Assembly (NCBI RefSeq): GCF_000143535.2
Contig: NC_037315.1
Span: forward strand, 558,001 to 622,000
Reading direction: 5' to 3'
Length of the DNA stretch: 64,000 nt
From: Botrytis cinerea B05.10
Lineage: Eukaryota > Ascomycota > Leotiomycetes > Helotiales > Sclerotiniaceae
This document shows, in pieces, positions 48,889-61,344 of this stretch. The position numbers were made by a program, and so were the translations under genes. Numbering within the stretch: position 1 is the stretch's first letter; every line of letters starts with the position of its first letter. The notes beneath the pieces were generated by a model. That model was not told where the DNA came from. It ran no database searches and saw nothing but the letters and a program-made list of their open reading frames with translations.

Positions 48889-50085
48889 TTTTATTGACAG
48901 GAAATATGTTTGTATCTACAACGAAAAGAATGGAAAACGACAATATATATATATTTAATCCGAAACGTCGGAGCTTTATTATTGTAAGGAAGAACGTGCC
49001 TCTAGTCAAAGATAATGCTATCGCCACAATGTCTTTAAAGGGCGTAGAAGTCCTTGTCTTGACATGTCAAAATGTATAAGAGCAATGGTGTGAGAATTTC
49101 CCGTCCACTTTGAAGGTCCTAAAATTGGAGTCGGAAGCCGGAGAGCGGAATTTGCTCCGCTCTGCTCAACGAAGTAACTGAAATTCCAATACCTTGAATA
49201 ACCTCACATCTCATAAGAATCCTTGAATCTCAAAAACGATTAGCTATAAAACCTAGATTAAATTTCGAATTTATTATAAAAGATTACATGAAACTATTAG
49301 TATATCTACTATCAAAAAATATATATGATAACGATTATTCAACATCCTAGATACAAGATTTTGAATTTACATCAGAGTGTAACGAATATCACATGTCTAG
49401 GTGATGTCTCATCACTCTTACTTTAGTTCAACATGCTTAAACTAAGCGACCCTTTACTATGTAAGAGACATAGAGATCCCTTAAGGGTCGTTTTGCTCTT
49501 TAGCTGTATTATTCTAGTTATTTGGCATCTATCGATTTGCTCTAGTATGTGATCATGACAATAAACTAGATAGTAGTCCGACCTATTGAAGATCTTAAAC
49601 CATATAGATGCACTGTCTATCCAATGTATAATAATTGAAAACAAACTCGTCTACTAAATTCATTTATCTAGTCTGTCCTATAGTCCAAACCATTAGACAC
49701 GCTGATCAGGACATCAGAAGGACATCACCAGGGTATCAGTCAATCAACGACTGAGCAAAAATTCAATAGATATAGTCGAATTGTGTATAAAGATTAATCA
49801 AGGTATACGTATACATTGTAGCATTATCCACCCCCCTCCTCCTAATCTGCAAGAATCCCAGAAAATGAGGAGATTCACATCAAATCGAACTCAAAAACGC
49901 TCTTCCATAGCAGCCATCTCACTACCTCCAGTAGCGTTTCAAGAACATTAGAAACATGTTGCCGTCGGGTAACGAATGATCCCAAGATAATAAAAGTTAA
50001 GGAACACTGATAAACACCCCAGAAAAATGTATGCGCTCAGCACCCCGGCGCCTCAGTCTCCGAAAAGTCGTAATCAAGACCAAGG
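48889..50085. other. AT-rich non-coding stretch
   Basis: From about 49,240 to 49,830 the sequence is strongly AT-rich with many TA/AT runs (for example near 49310-49330). No coding frame is convincing. It separates the decarboxylase from the secreted-protein gene and may be an old repeat eroded by C-to-T mutation. Confidence 0.45.
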
Positions 50086-50681
50086 TTACTGCTCAAGAAA
50101 ATCGCTGCTTCCTGTATAATTTATCAGCTTCGCATCCCAAAATCAAGAATGTATCCACGAGTAACTCACTAATAGCATTTATCACCCGGAAGACAAGGTT
50201 CCTCGTTGAAAGAACTATTGATAGACCACCCTTGCGCTCCCTGATCCAGGTATTCTGGGCCGGGACCTCCACAGCGATGACCAAGGATCTTACCAACCGG
50301 ACGAGCAGCTCCGCCCCAAATGCCGTCCGTGGGACAAGCCATATGGCCGGTCATGTATTCTGCTAGAACTAGCATGTAAATGGTGTTACCCTCGCGGGCC
50401 TGCTCAACCAAAGGAAGGACGCATGCGCCATAAGTGGCGTCGTGGGGTAAGAATGGTGGTTCGCAAGAAGCGGTGCGAGTTGCGAGGATGGCACGAGCCT
50501 CGAGGACGTCGCGGCTCGTGATGTTGGCGGCAGCGACCATGTCCTCGGTGAGACCGAACACGGGCAAAACTTCAGCGGAAACTTGTGGTATAGCATCAGA
50601 AGCTGGAGCTGGAGCCGGGGCAGCGGTGGAGAGGCCAAAAAAGAGAGCCAAGATGGCAAGTTTCTGAATGGAGGCAATCAT
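50086..50681 (-). CDS. Small secreted six-cysteine protein (candidate effector)
   Basis: The main exon (50681..50170) starts with a signal peptide (MIASIQKLAILALFFGLSTA) and a Pro/Ala-rich linker. A mature domain follows with six cysteines (SCEPPF, GACVL, MACPTD, HRCGGPG, EPCLPGD, KCY), enough for three disulfides. Unspliced it ends at TAG (170 aa). A GTGAGT donor lies across that stop codon; splicing to the acceptor ending at 50105 gives a last exon 50104..50086 and a 176-aa product ending YYDFLEQ, while splicing to the acceptor 7 nt earlier recreates TAG. Size, signal peptide and cysteines suit an apoplastic protein or effector; no known family is recognised. Confidence 0.75.
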
Positions 50682-52589
50682 GTTGATTTTGGTTGTTGTG
50701 GTATGAGTTGCAGAAGAGACAGTAGAAGAGTTAAGACAATATGGGTTTGTTGAGATAAGAAAAATGATCGAATGATTGAAAGACTATGCTGTGTTGCTTT
50801 ACATGGAAAAAGGTCGCTCTTATATAGTCTCTTGACACCGCCCTGAGGAGCAGATCTCCTCTACTCGAAGGTATTATCTTCGGAGTCTGCAGACACAGAA
50901 CGATAGAGTACTCGTAGGGACATCCCGAGTCTACGATATGATATCCACATAAGCTCTCAACTTTGGATATACTACCCCCCCTCGTAATTTGTCGACGAAA
51001 GGTTTCTAGTTGAACTTCCGATGAACATGTTCCCTGATGATAGGCTAGCAAAATGCCCAGGGCTCCCCACTAAGCAGAAGCATGTTTGAAGAATTGTATC
51101 TGACTCGTGTATTCAAGTATATTCCATAGCTCGCATAATGATAATGTAATATGAAGATATTAAATGAACACGGGAAAATGCGGATTTGACTTTTGCTGTT
51201 GCTCAAGATCCAATTTAACCAGGAGACTGGAAATTGCAAGTGCTATTGTCGATCATATGATCTCTGCCAGTGAACTAACAATGCTGGTGGCTCGGAAAAA
51301 TAGAACCTGCAATGGATTTCTCGAGGTTCAGCTTCTGGAACGATATAAGTCTCTTAAGCAAGGAGCCGAAAATGCGTACATACTGCTACGAATTCCTATA
51401 CTCTAAACTGACCTGTAAACTAATTACTATGCAACCAATTTTCCTGAACCATTCATACAGTTGTCCAGCGGATAAGATTGGTTTGCCATACGATTAAGCA
51501 TTGGAAGCATTGACGGCGTCAATGCTTAATCTGACGGCACGTAAAAAGGAGGAGATATATCAGCCGACGAAAGAGGTACATCAATATGTGCCAAGGAATG
51601 GCTTCTTTATGCCTTCCAACTGGGTATCCCGTGCAGCCAATAAGATTATACGAGACACCCTTGGAAAGTATATATGTATGCTTATCTGCCTCTTACATGG
51701 CTGCTGTGTGAGAAATCCTCGGAATTAATGCGGCCACACGATTAAGGTTCAATCCTTAAATTCGGTACCAGATATTTAAGCTTTCCCCAAACTCCCCCTC
51801 GACCTAATTCATCCGCCTCATTTGCGGAATGTTGGAACATATAAGCATTGCAAAGTGGATTGCATCGCGACTGATGATATCCACAAGAGAGACAGAACGA
51901 ATCTTTGCCATGTTCCTTCCACGTGTCGTGTGAATGTTTCATAGGAACTCTCCTCGATTCTTCACTCCTTTCATATGCCTTTTATTTCGAGCTACCGAGA
52001 TGATTCTGACAACCAAAGACGTCGAAGATATTGTAATGATTACTTCAACGTCAGTCCACCCAATTGTCGGCGTCGTCCTTAGAAGGTTCTCGGCGCCAAC
52101 GATCTCCTGGTTACAGAGCTTGCTATGGCCGCCGCAAAAGTCCGTGCAATAAAGTTTGGTGTGCTGTGGTGGGCTATGCTACCCATCTAAGACGCTTGCG
52201 AAAACTCAATGCCATTAATATGGTACCTTTTGCTCGAAGCAATCTTCCGCCGGCATCACTATCTCATTAGAAGCCCAAAGTGGTGCATGACATGTCGCCC
52301 ATACGACCAGCCCAATGACCTTGAGTCCATTGCTTAGTCATGGTAGAACCCCTGACAGGTAGTCAGGTGATTAGCGTCACTTTAAATCCCACCCGCTGCC
52401 GCCAGTCCCACCGTGATGGGACTGATGGGATGACAGAAAACGAAGATTTCTACAACCGGATAGTATTTCCTTAGTATATGGAGCTTCTTGATCCACCTGA
52501 AATTACAACTTGTTACCTATCATTCCCTTATTGCGATCAATTCCCTGTGTAACTATTATCAACAATAAATCCTAGGATAGTACCACTAG
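50682..52589. other. Intergenic 1.9 kb
   Basis: Short frames only. An exact GCATTGGAAGCATTGACGGC / GTCAATGCTTAA cluster near 51499-51530 forms a weak inverted repeat. No gene is supported, although the distal part may hold eroded 5' coding sequence of the esterase relic that follows. Confidence 0.35.
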
Positions 52590-53625
<1,036 letters not shown>

Positions 53626-54316
53626 TCTAGCTGACTTCTTACAAGTTAGAGAAGGCGCAAAGCAATTTGTACGATTATTGCAGTAAATTCCCTAACACTT
53701 AAATTTGAGGCAAATCATTTCTGAGTACCAAGCTAGCTTGATGATTTAAGCCTCAATTTACTGATTAAAACTGATAAATGAGGTTTCAACGTACAATTCC
53801 ATCCGATGATCAAAGTTTCGATGTATCGAGTCAAATAAACGCCTGAAGGTTCATTGTATTCAAATAAACTGTTGAGTGAAGCTTTATCATTCAACTATGA
53901 TTCTGCTAATAAAAAGTATGATTTAACGAGTAAGATATGAGATCTGACGATGTATGAATTCAAGTCGAACGATTGACACAAAATGTCGAAATCCTGATCA
54001 GACTTCGTTCGCAATTCAAGACTATATGACTGTGCCAGTTATATTTGGACACCGAGAAGCGCGCAAAATACATAGTTTCAAGATGAAAAGATGCGATAAA
54101 GCCTGCAAATATTTTATTGTTCAAGTGGATCTTAAACATTCTATTCGATATTCTCCAAATATTCTTCAGATGTTATGGTGTAATCTAAATGATCAAAGTG
54201 GCATATGCCGCCCAAAATCTCGCATGATTATCCAACTAATAAATCCTTCTAAACCGATTTCAAAAACACAAATATTCAATACGAAAGAAATCTATACGCC
54301 TTACGCCAAACCAGTT
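53626..54316. other. Intergenic
   Basis: AT-rich spacer. A plus-strand 125-codon frame at 53954-54331 has no family features and overlaps the next gene's 3' end by 15 nt; I do not call it a gene. Confidence 0.35.
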
Positions 54317-55042
54317 CTAGTGGGAGCTTGATGGCTTATCTCTTAGCGACACTTCCAATATGCCAAGTCTTCTAGGAAGCCTCAAGGACAGCAATTTTGT
54401 TGGGTTTGAACTCGACGGTCCTTGAACTTCATATGCATACTCCATGCCCGGCTCTAGCCCTCCCTCGATGAAGTCAATCTCTTCCTCTGTTGGATCTGCA
54501 GGCAACCGTGCAATCGATCTCTCAACATTCTCCACTGACGAAGACATTGAACACGCGTCCTCACGTTCCTTGATCACTGCATCCCTGCCATAGTTGTTTA
54601 CACACTTGCATATGCGCCTCTTCTCACACAGTGAACGCCTAGATCTCATTTCGCATTCTTCATTAGGGCAACACCACCAACCCTCCTGAAGTTGTATTGG
54701 ATCTCGCTCTGCTTCTATTCGGCCATCTTGCATGTATCTACCCTTGCTGCCGAGAATTGGGCACAATCTTTCCCCGAGATCATGAGCACCAACGGGACAT
54801 CCGACATATGTACATTTCCACCATCCTTTGGGGAAGATCCTAAATGCATCTATGCAAAGAAACTCCGGTGGCTGGCGGCACAGAGGGACTATGCTGTAGA
54901 TATTTTTGCTTGTTAAGAGATCATGATCTGCTTGTCTAAGGCGCTGTCCCTCGGTAGATCTAGGATCGATGGGTCCAGGAAGGACGTTCTGGTTGTTGAT
55001 GTATGGAGCTGTGTTACTTTTTGGGATGTTATACTGAGACAT
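54317..55042 (-). CDS. Uncharacterised Cys-rich protein, 241 aa
   Basis: Single exon. Two similar Trp/Cys modules, GWWKCTYVGCPVG and GWWCCPNEECEMRSRRSLC followed by CKC, look like a pair of small zinc-binding ribbons. An acidic segment (DPTEEEIDFIEGGLEPG) follows. It has no signal peptide and no membrane helix, so it is probably cytosolic or nuclear. I recognise no named family, though similar Cys-rich orphans are common in plant-pathogenic ascomycetes. Confidence 0.7.
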   Translation of the reverse strand: MSQYNIPKSNTAPYINNQNVLPGPIDPRSTEGQRLRQADHDLLTSKNIYSIVPLCRQPPEFLCIDAFRIFPKGWWKCTYVGCPVGAHDLGERLCPILGSKGRYMQDGRIEAERDPIQLQEGWWCCPNEECEMRSRRSLCEKRRICKCVNNYGRDAVIKEREDACSMSSSVENVERSIARLPADPTEEEIDFIEGGLEPGMEYAYEVQGPSSSNPTKLLSLRLPRRLGILEVSLRDKPSSSH

Positions 55043-55911
55043 TTTGAGATTAAAAAGAGCTGATTTTTGCAGGTATGAGGTAAGGAGATGGTTGAATGGA
55101 ACTTTGATGGTGAAATCGTTGTGTTTGCGTGGGGTTTGATAGAATTGTGTTGTATTTGAGGAATGGTTTTGGTGAAAAAGAAAAAGCTAAAGTAAAGGGA
55201 GGTATCCAGAGCTACTTAAGCACATTTTGATAGGTTAGCTAGACGCCAAATGACCGTAGAATGTATCATAATGGCTCCAGGATGACTGATTGGCGATAAA
55301 ATTACTACAGTATGAGATATACCAAGAGCCGTAGCCCAGAAATGACTAGAGTACGGGTAGGATGGCACGTAATGGCCGGTTGTGTCTTTGATGACTGGAA
55401 CCACAATGGCTTCTTCACGATGAATGGGAAACTATATCTTCAGGGCCAGTCATGTCCCTATCACACGACGCGATGAATTGACTCGAATAAGTGAATGTAA
55501 TTCACAAGGCTGGTTGCAAGGCTGTACGCATTTCAATTTGCATTCAGAATTGAAGGGTTCTCATCTTGTGAGTCGAGCCGAGAAACCCCTATTTCACGGA
55601 TTCGAATTTACATTATATCACTCCTCTTGAATCTATTGGGCCAATAACACTTTTTCATTCGAGACTAGATTGAATCTTCAAGCACTAAGTATTCAACGAC
55701 TAAGAATGTAGTCGGATCGGAGAACAAACCCCGCATTCGGTTGATTACTTAATCGAAAACGCGGGGAATACCCCTTCAAGCTACCCCTCATTATTACAAA
55801 CCATCTTGCAGCTCACTTATCGACTGTCAAAAACCTCACTATCACAACGCAACGTCAATCAGAGTATCAATCCAAACGTTTAGGAAACATCATCACGCAC
55901 ATATAACAACA
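55043..55911. other. Divergent intergenic region
   Basis: Promoter space between the Cys-rich gene and the DUF427 gene. Nothing else recognised. Confidence 0.4.
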
Positions 55912-56422
55912 ATGCCATCGGGAAAAGCGATCGCGACAATCAATGGCCGTACCATTGCCGAAACAGACAACTGGGAGGTTGTAGAGGGAAACGTTTATGT
56001 ATGTACTTGATTTTTGAAGATCCGACATGGTGCTAACAACGTAGTTTCCACCATCGTAAGTTGGGCCTTGCAACTATTCCAAACGACGAATACTGATAAT
56101 TCAGCTCGGTGAAACAAGCCATGCTCTCTAAGACAGACCATAGTACACATTGTCCTTGGAAGGGTGATGCCTCCTACTATACCATCACGTTTGACAGTAA
56201 GCTACCGAACTTCGTGTCTATGAGTAAGAAAAGGGCTGACAAAGTATAGAAACGGAGTTGAAGAATGCAGCTTGGTATTACCCAACCCCGTTCGACAAGG
56301 CTCAAAATATTAAGGATTATGTTGCTTTCTGTAAGAGACTCCGTAAGTGTGAAGACAAGGTTTGCACAACTGACAAACACATAGACAAGAATTTGGTTGA
56401 CGTGAAGGCGGAGGAGAATTAG
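55912..56422 (+). CDS. DUF427-domain protein, 102 aa, five exons
   Basis: Exons 55912-55998, 56045-56055, 56105-56196, 56250-56330 and 56385-56422 join in frame. The product shows the DUF427 pattern from end to end: AIATINGRTIAETDNWEVVEGNVYFPP, STHCPWKGDASYYTI and AAWYYPTPFDKAQNIKDYVAFY. The small beta-barrel family is widespread in bacteria and fungi with no settled function. Exon 2 is only 11 nt and encodes FPP(S), a conserved segment, so the micro-exon is needed for the fold. Confidence 0.9.
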
Positions 56423-57189
56423 GAGGCCTGGGTCTGAATCTGAACCTTGAGGACTTGTTTAAGGCGTGGGTCTTCATGAAGGAATCTTGCCGAGAATCAG
56501 ACAACAGCACACCAGATAGCAGTATATAACAGTTCAGAACAGTGTTTAAGAGCTTTTTTGACTTTTATCATGAGATGCAAACTTCGCATATGAAACTTGC
56601 TTTGACAAGCAGAAGGCATGGAACGATCTTATTCATAGCTGGCCTTCCCATATTCAATAGATCACAACGATGTCCCGATACCTATATCAGGAATCATAAA
56701 TAGGCTACTTGCCCTATTGGTAACATTGTGGCTCGAGGGACCTGTCTCAAAGACTGAGTACGAACTCCAGGACCGAATGATGATCCATTCCTCTAACCAT
56801 GCCACCAAACTATAGAATGGATATGCTGGACTGAGACCTTGCACAGCCAACTTGGAGAGTTTTTGGAGTGGAGGAAATCTGGAACTCAAACTATTTTCCG
56901 ACTTTCTTGTGCCTCGAAAATGTACTTGCCATGAGACTGCAATCGGATGGCCCCCTTGAGACTCGAACTTGTCTGTTTGACAATATAGGATTGGGCAATT
57001 TGATACCAGAATACAAACAAAATTATCTGTTAGGAGCTTGGGCCCCGAAACCCCGAAGAAAAACACGCTGAACACGCTAAAATTATTTCGCGACCACAAA
57101 CGCGTCACCCCGCACAGGGCAGAGTATCTCTATCATAATTGTTTCCACGACATATAATATTGCAAACGAAACTACAAAAAGGATCCATC
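56423..57189. other. Intergenic
   Basis: 3' side of the DUF427 gene and promoter of Nse1. The minus-strand open frame at 56662-57108 shows no family features. Confidence 0.4.
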
Positions 57190-58207
57190 ATGGAGAATGC
57201 TCCGGAACAGTACGATGATACCAATCGTGCATTTCTTCAAGCATTATTAGCGCGTGGGACTTTGAATCTAGAAGAAGGCAAAGATTTACTCGCCCATATT
57301 TTCACAGTTCAAGATGGTAATTAGAATTTCCTCTTATCTTCCCTCCTCTCAAACTGACATACATCATATAGATGGACGAGTCACTTCAGCAGACGATGTC
57401 ACAAAAGACGACCTAAACTCCTACATATCCAAGGCAGCTGAAGCCCTCTCGCCGTTCGATTACGAGATTAGAAGCATGAGGCATCAGCGAACAAATGAAC
57501 AAATCTGGGCTCTTGTCAACAGCACCAGCGACCCTCTCACTCAGATTGCGACCACTTTTACAACAGAGGAAATGTTCTATATCAAGCGGTTACTGGATTC
57601 CATGTTCGAATCGTACAATACTAAGGGAAAGGAGGTCATGGCTATAACTAGCACTCAGGCTATACACTCATCAGTCATCGGAGGCTCCGGTCGGCAGAGC
57701 ATAGGTGAAGCCGACATGCAGACAATAGATAACGGCGTAAGGAAATCAGAAGCCGAGAAAGTATTGGAAGGTCTGGTAGCACAAGGGTGGTTTGAACGAA
57801 GCGATCGAGGGTATTATTCTCTGTCACCCCGCGCGATTCTAGAGCTCCGAAGCTGGCTGGTCGATACATACAACGATTCGGACGACCCGGATGAGTGGCA
57901 GCGCATAAAAAACTGTGAAGCATGCAAAGGAATCATTACAGTTGGAATGCGGTGTTCGAGGAGGGATTGCAATGTGCGACTACACAAGATCTGTCAACCT
58001 GCATATTTTAGGTCACGTCCCAATCAGAATTGTCCAAAGTGCGAAACCGAATGGGATGGGGAGCATTACGTTGGAGAGAGAGCGGTCACATCAACGGAAG
58101 ACAACTTGAGGGAGAAGCGGAGAAGTGGTGCTTCTTCGCAAAGGAGAAGAGCCCCCGTTGACGAGGGAGAAGAGGGCGAAGAGGGCGAAGAAGAGGGCGA
58201 AGAGTGA
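57190..58207 (+). CDS. nse1: Nse1, RING-like subunit of the SMC5/6 complex
   Basis: Two exons (57190-57316, 57372-58207) give 320 aa. The N-terminal winged-helix region (NRAFLQALLARGTLNLEEGKDLL) and central EKVLEGLVAQGWFERSDRGYYSLSPRAILEL are followed by a variant RING: CEACKG, RCSRRDC, HKIC and CPKC (C4HC3). The protein is a partner of Nse3 and Nse4 in the SMC5/6 complex for DNA repair and has ubiquitin-ligase capacity in other organisms. The extreme C-terminus is a Glu/Gly repeat (EEGEEGEE). Length and domain order are standard. Confidence 0.93.
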
Positions 58208-58506
58208 TGAAATTAAAAACAGGAGATATGGCGTTAGGGTGAACGGTTATGATATCCCAAATGTTTAAAATGTTTTGAATTGTTGGTGATAATTTGTGGT
58301 AGGATAGACGACAAGTCAATTTAAAATTCATGCCTACATCACTAATTGGTCAATACTCTGATGCAAGCATGCTTGGCGGAATCGATCCCAGTGCCTAATT
58401 CGTGCAACACAAGTGTCAGCCTTCATTTAAAAGAAAGACGACTGTTTTGGTTTTATGTGTCTTCTGTCAGCATCCTTCGTATTTCGTTACTCTACTTTCA
58501 ATTGAA

Positions 58507-60363
58507 ATGCAGCGATTTTCTTACAAACCTCTTGACCCACTCGTAGACGGAATTCGAGTAAGTGGTTGACCAATACCTTCAGGATCGTGATTGCTAATGA
58601 GGAATATATAGCTTCTGCATCTATTGCCTGGCAATTGTACCCAGCAACCGCGTTGCTTTCTTAAGCATGCAATATTCGGGGAACGTCCAAAGTACAATGC
58701 TGTTTCCTATACCTGGGGCAAGGAAGCTGACCAAATACCCATCGTTATTGATGGCCAATATTTTCTTGTAACGGAAAATTTGTACAAGGCACTGATGTGC
58801 TTGCAGCAGCAAAGTGCTACAGAATATGTCCTATGGGTCGATGCTATATGTATAAATCAAGACGACATTGCGGAACGGAATCGTCAATTGACTATCATGC
58901 CTTATATCTATGAGCGCGCGAAGCTTGTGGTAATTTGGTTAAAAAACGATGAGCAAATATCACCACCAATTTGGCCAGACCCAGATAAGATATCTCCGTT
59001 TGAGATATCAGGACATACTCAACAATATAAAGACCAACGATCATTATTCAACTACTTAATGATCGTATGCTCAAATGAATATTGGAGGCGACTTTGGATT
59101 ATCCAAGAGATTGGAAAAGCTCGAAAACTCATCATCTTCTTTGGACAAGAACTGATAGATTGGCAACGATTTGTGGAAACCATCACTCTTGACTGGCCAT
59201 ACCCTGCATGGATCACGCCCGAAATAATGGAAGAAAACGCATTATCTCAGATGGTTCCATGGAATCTGTATTATCAATTACGAAACAAATATGATGGTGG
59301 TCATAAGCTGCAAAACCTCATGGCAAATCATCGTCAGGCTTTGTGTAAAGAGCCAAGAGATAAAGTGTATGGATTGGTTGGTTTGGCTACGGATTGCTAT
59401 GCTGGATTCCCTATGGATTATCGAAAATCCCTCTACGAAGTCTGGAAGGATACAGTAATCTTTAGAAATTGTGATACTCGAGTTCATCAGAGTGATATTT
59501 TGAAGTTTGGTAAACTAGTTCGGGACTCTCTTGGCGGCCCTAACATCACGACAATAGACGAAATTGCGGATGATGTCTTTTTGAAAATACCTAAGAAGTC
59601 AAACCTTGAACCATATTTCAAAATTAGCAACCCTACAGTGTTGAAAGTTCCAGCTCGTTTGGTGGGACGTATTGTACATCTGGGACCTTCGTATGTACAA
59701 ATCATGACGGAACTTTCAAAAACTGCAGAATGGAGATTGAGTATTCAGAATCATTTGCCAGACAGACTTCAGCCCAGCGTTCAGGAAGAGAGTGACATCT
59801 TCTTGGAATTGCTAGAAGATTTGGATGAGACTGGCCTCAAAATCGTGTCGACATGTGGTTCCGATGTTTCTTGGCCTTGTGAATATTTTCCAGGAGATAT
59901 TTCCTTACCTTTCAATAAACTTGACAAGAGAGATATAGAGAATATGCCTCCGATGCGCGACTTGACTTTTGATACATCGTCAGAAAGGTCTGAAATTTTT
60001 CCTGCGTTGCCAGTAAAAGGAGCTCGTTTATTCCTCTTGGACAAATCTTTTGAAAATCTTCCAGTTTCAAATGATGCAGCTTCAAACATGGGCCTCGGAC
60101 CGTCAGCAGCTCGTGTAGGTGACTACCTGTGTGAGATTGATGGAATTAAAAAGGCAGCAGTCATAAGGAGAACGAAAACTAAATTGAGCTTCATTGGAAC
60201 TGCTGGCTTAGCACAAAAACCACAACATGCACGCAAAAGTAGAAATTCTACACTCGGCGAAACCTCTTCGCCATTTGGCCTGCCGGAATTCGAAAATCTG
60301 ACGTTGGAACAAACGGTAGATTTGTATCTTTATGTACCGTTGGCATACCAACTCTTGGATTAG
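58507..60363 (+). CDS. HET-domain (heterokaryon incompatibility) protein
   Basis: A short first exon (58507-58557, MQRFSYKPLDPLVDGIR) and a long second (58612-60363) give 600 aa. The HET domain occupies about residues 40-190: YNAVSYTWG, LWVDAICINQDDIAERNRQL and YWRRLWIIQEIGKA are its three signature blocks. KEPRDKVYGLVGL follows, as usual for this family. The long C-terminal half has no recognised NACHT, ankyrin or WD repeats. Such proteins are involved in nonself recognition and programmed cell death between strains, but most, including this one, are untested. The Nse1 gene ends 300 bp upstream on the same strand. Confidence 0.92.
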
Positions 60364-60716
60364 CTTAGTCTTTTCCCTATCTGCTCATAATGCCTCCAGT
60401 TTAGAGCTTCTTTAAGAATACAAATGACATTGGACAACCAAAGGATTGGGATAACCTTACAGCTCATCCCGGAAGTGACATGACCATGACAATGCGTCGT
60501 GTAAATGTTGTCAAAACAAGCCAAACAAACAAACAAACTGATCGAAGCTAGAATATATAGAATAAATCTTGAAGCTTACTTCACGATCTCCTTTGCAATA
60601 TTTGTCCATCTTCGGTAGTCGTGAACATGACGGCCCGCAAAATCTCCACATTTAGCCGATGTATCGAAATACTTGTCAAACTTCGAGAAACCCAAACCCG
60701 AGAGCACGAATGTGAA

Positions 60717-60740
60717 AAGAAGAAGAAGAAGAAGAAGAAA
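60717..60740 (+). repeat. (GAA)n microsatellite
   Basis: About eight GAA/AAG units in a short purine-rich stretch. Confidence 0.9.
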
Positions 60741-60795
60741 AGCTAAGGAGCCAAATGGAATTAAAATAAAAAAAAGACTACTTCTAGTGAGCTAA

Positions 60796-60829
60796 AAGCG
60801 CCAGGTCGGTGGTTCGAGCCCACCTACAA
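60796..60829 (+). tRNA. Isolated tRNA 3'-half fragment
   Basis: GCGCCAGGTCGGTGGTTCGA with the following GCCCACC forms a T arm and an anticodon-stem 3' strand, but no 5' half is found upstream. The 17-nt core GGTGGTTCGAGCCCACC is also present, inverted, in the tRNA-Asn gene 170 bp away. Confidence 0.55.
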
Positions 60830-60970
60830 ATGATAATGGATAGATACCCCACATTCAAGCCACCAAACCACCTTTTTTTATATTCGAAAATCAAAAAGAC
60901 AAACCACCTCAACATTCCAGAATCCCTTTCATCAAAAAATGTGTTCAAAAATGAAACTGAATTGCTGTTT

Positions 60971-61069
60971 CTCCCTCGGGTGGGCTCGAACCACCAACCT
61001 CTCGATCACGTGATCAGAGACTAGTCATGAATAACAGTCGAACGCGCTAGCCAATTGCGCCACGAGGGA
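60971..61069 (-). tRNA. tRNA-Asn(GTT) with 25-nt intron
   Basis: On the minus strand TCCCTCG pairs perfectly with CGAGGGA. The anticodon stem TTCGA/TCGAG closes loop CTGTTA+A with anticodon GTT; the intron is 61007-61031 after position 37. T arm TGGTGG-TTCGAGC-CCACC is intact and the discriminator is G. Confidence 0.88.
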
Positions 61070-61344
61070 TGTTATAATTGTTGGAGAAACGGAGATTGAA
61101 CAAATATATATTGCTTACACAAAAATAGCTCACATGTTAACCACGAAATCACCAGACATTACAAATTGATGAAAACAACAAGATTCCTCAATAAAATGGG
61201 ACATGATAATACATACTTTACAGTTTCTCCAACACATAAGAAGCAAACCCTTACCCAACGTACAAAATGGAAAAATTCATGCACAAATCGAATTCTAAAC
61301 AGAAGAAGTAACTATCTCATCCAACAACCAATCTCACCAAACAT

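Noticed and set aside
56662..57108. 148-aa minus-strand frame upstream of Nse1
   Set aside because: No domain, no splice partners, and it overlaps the Nse1 promoter.
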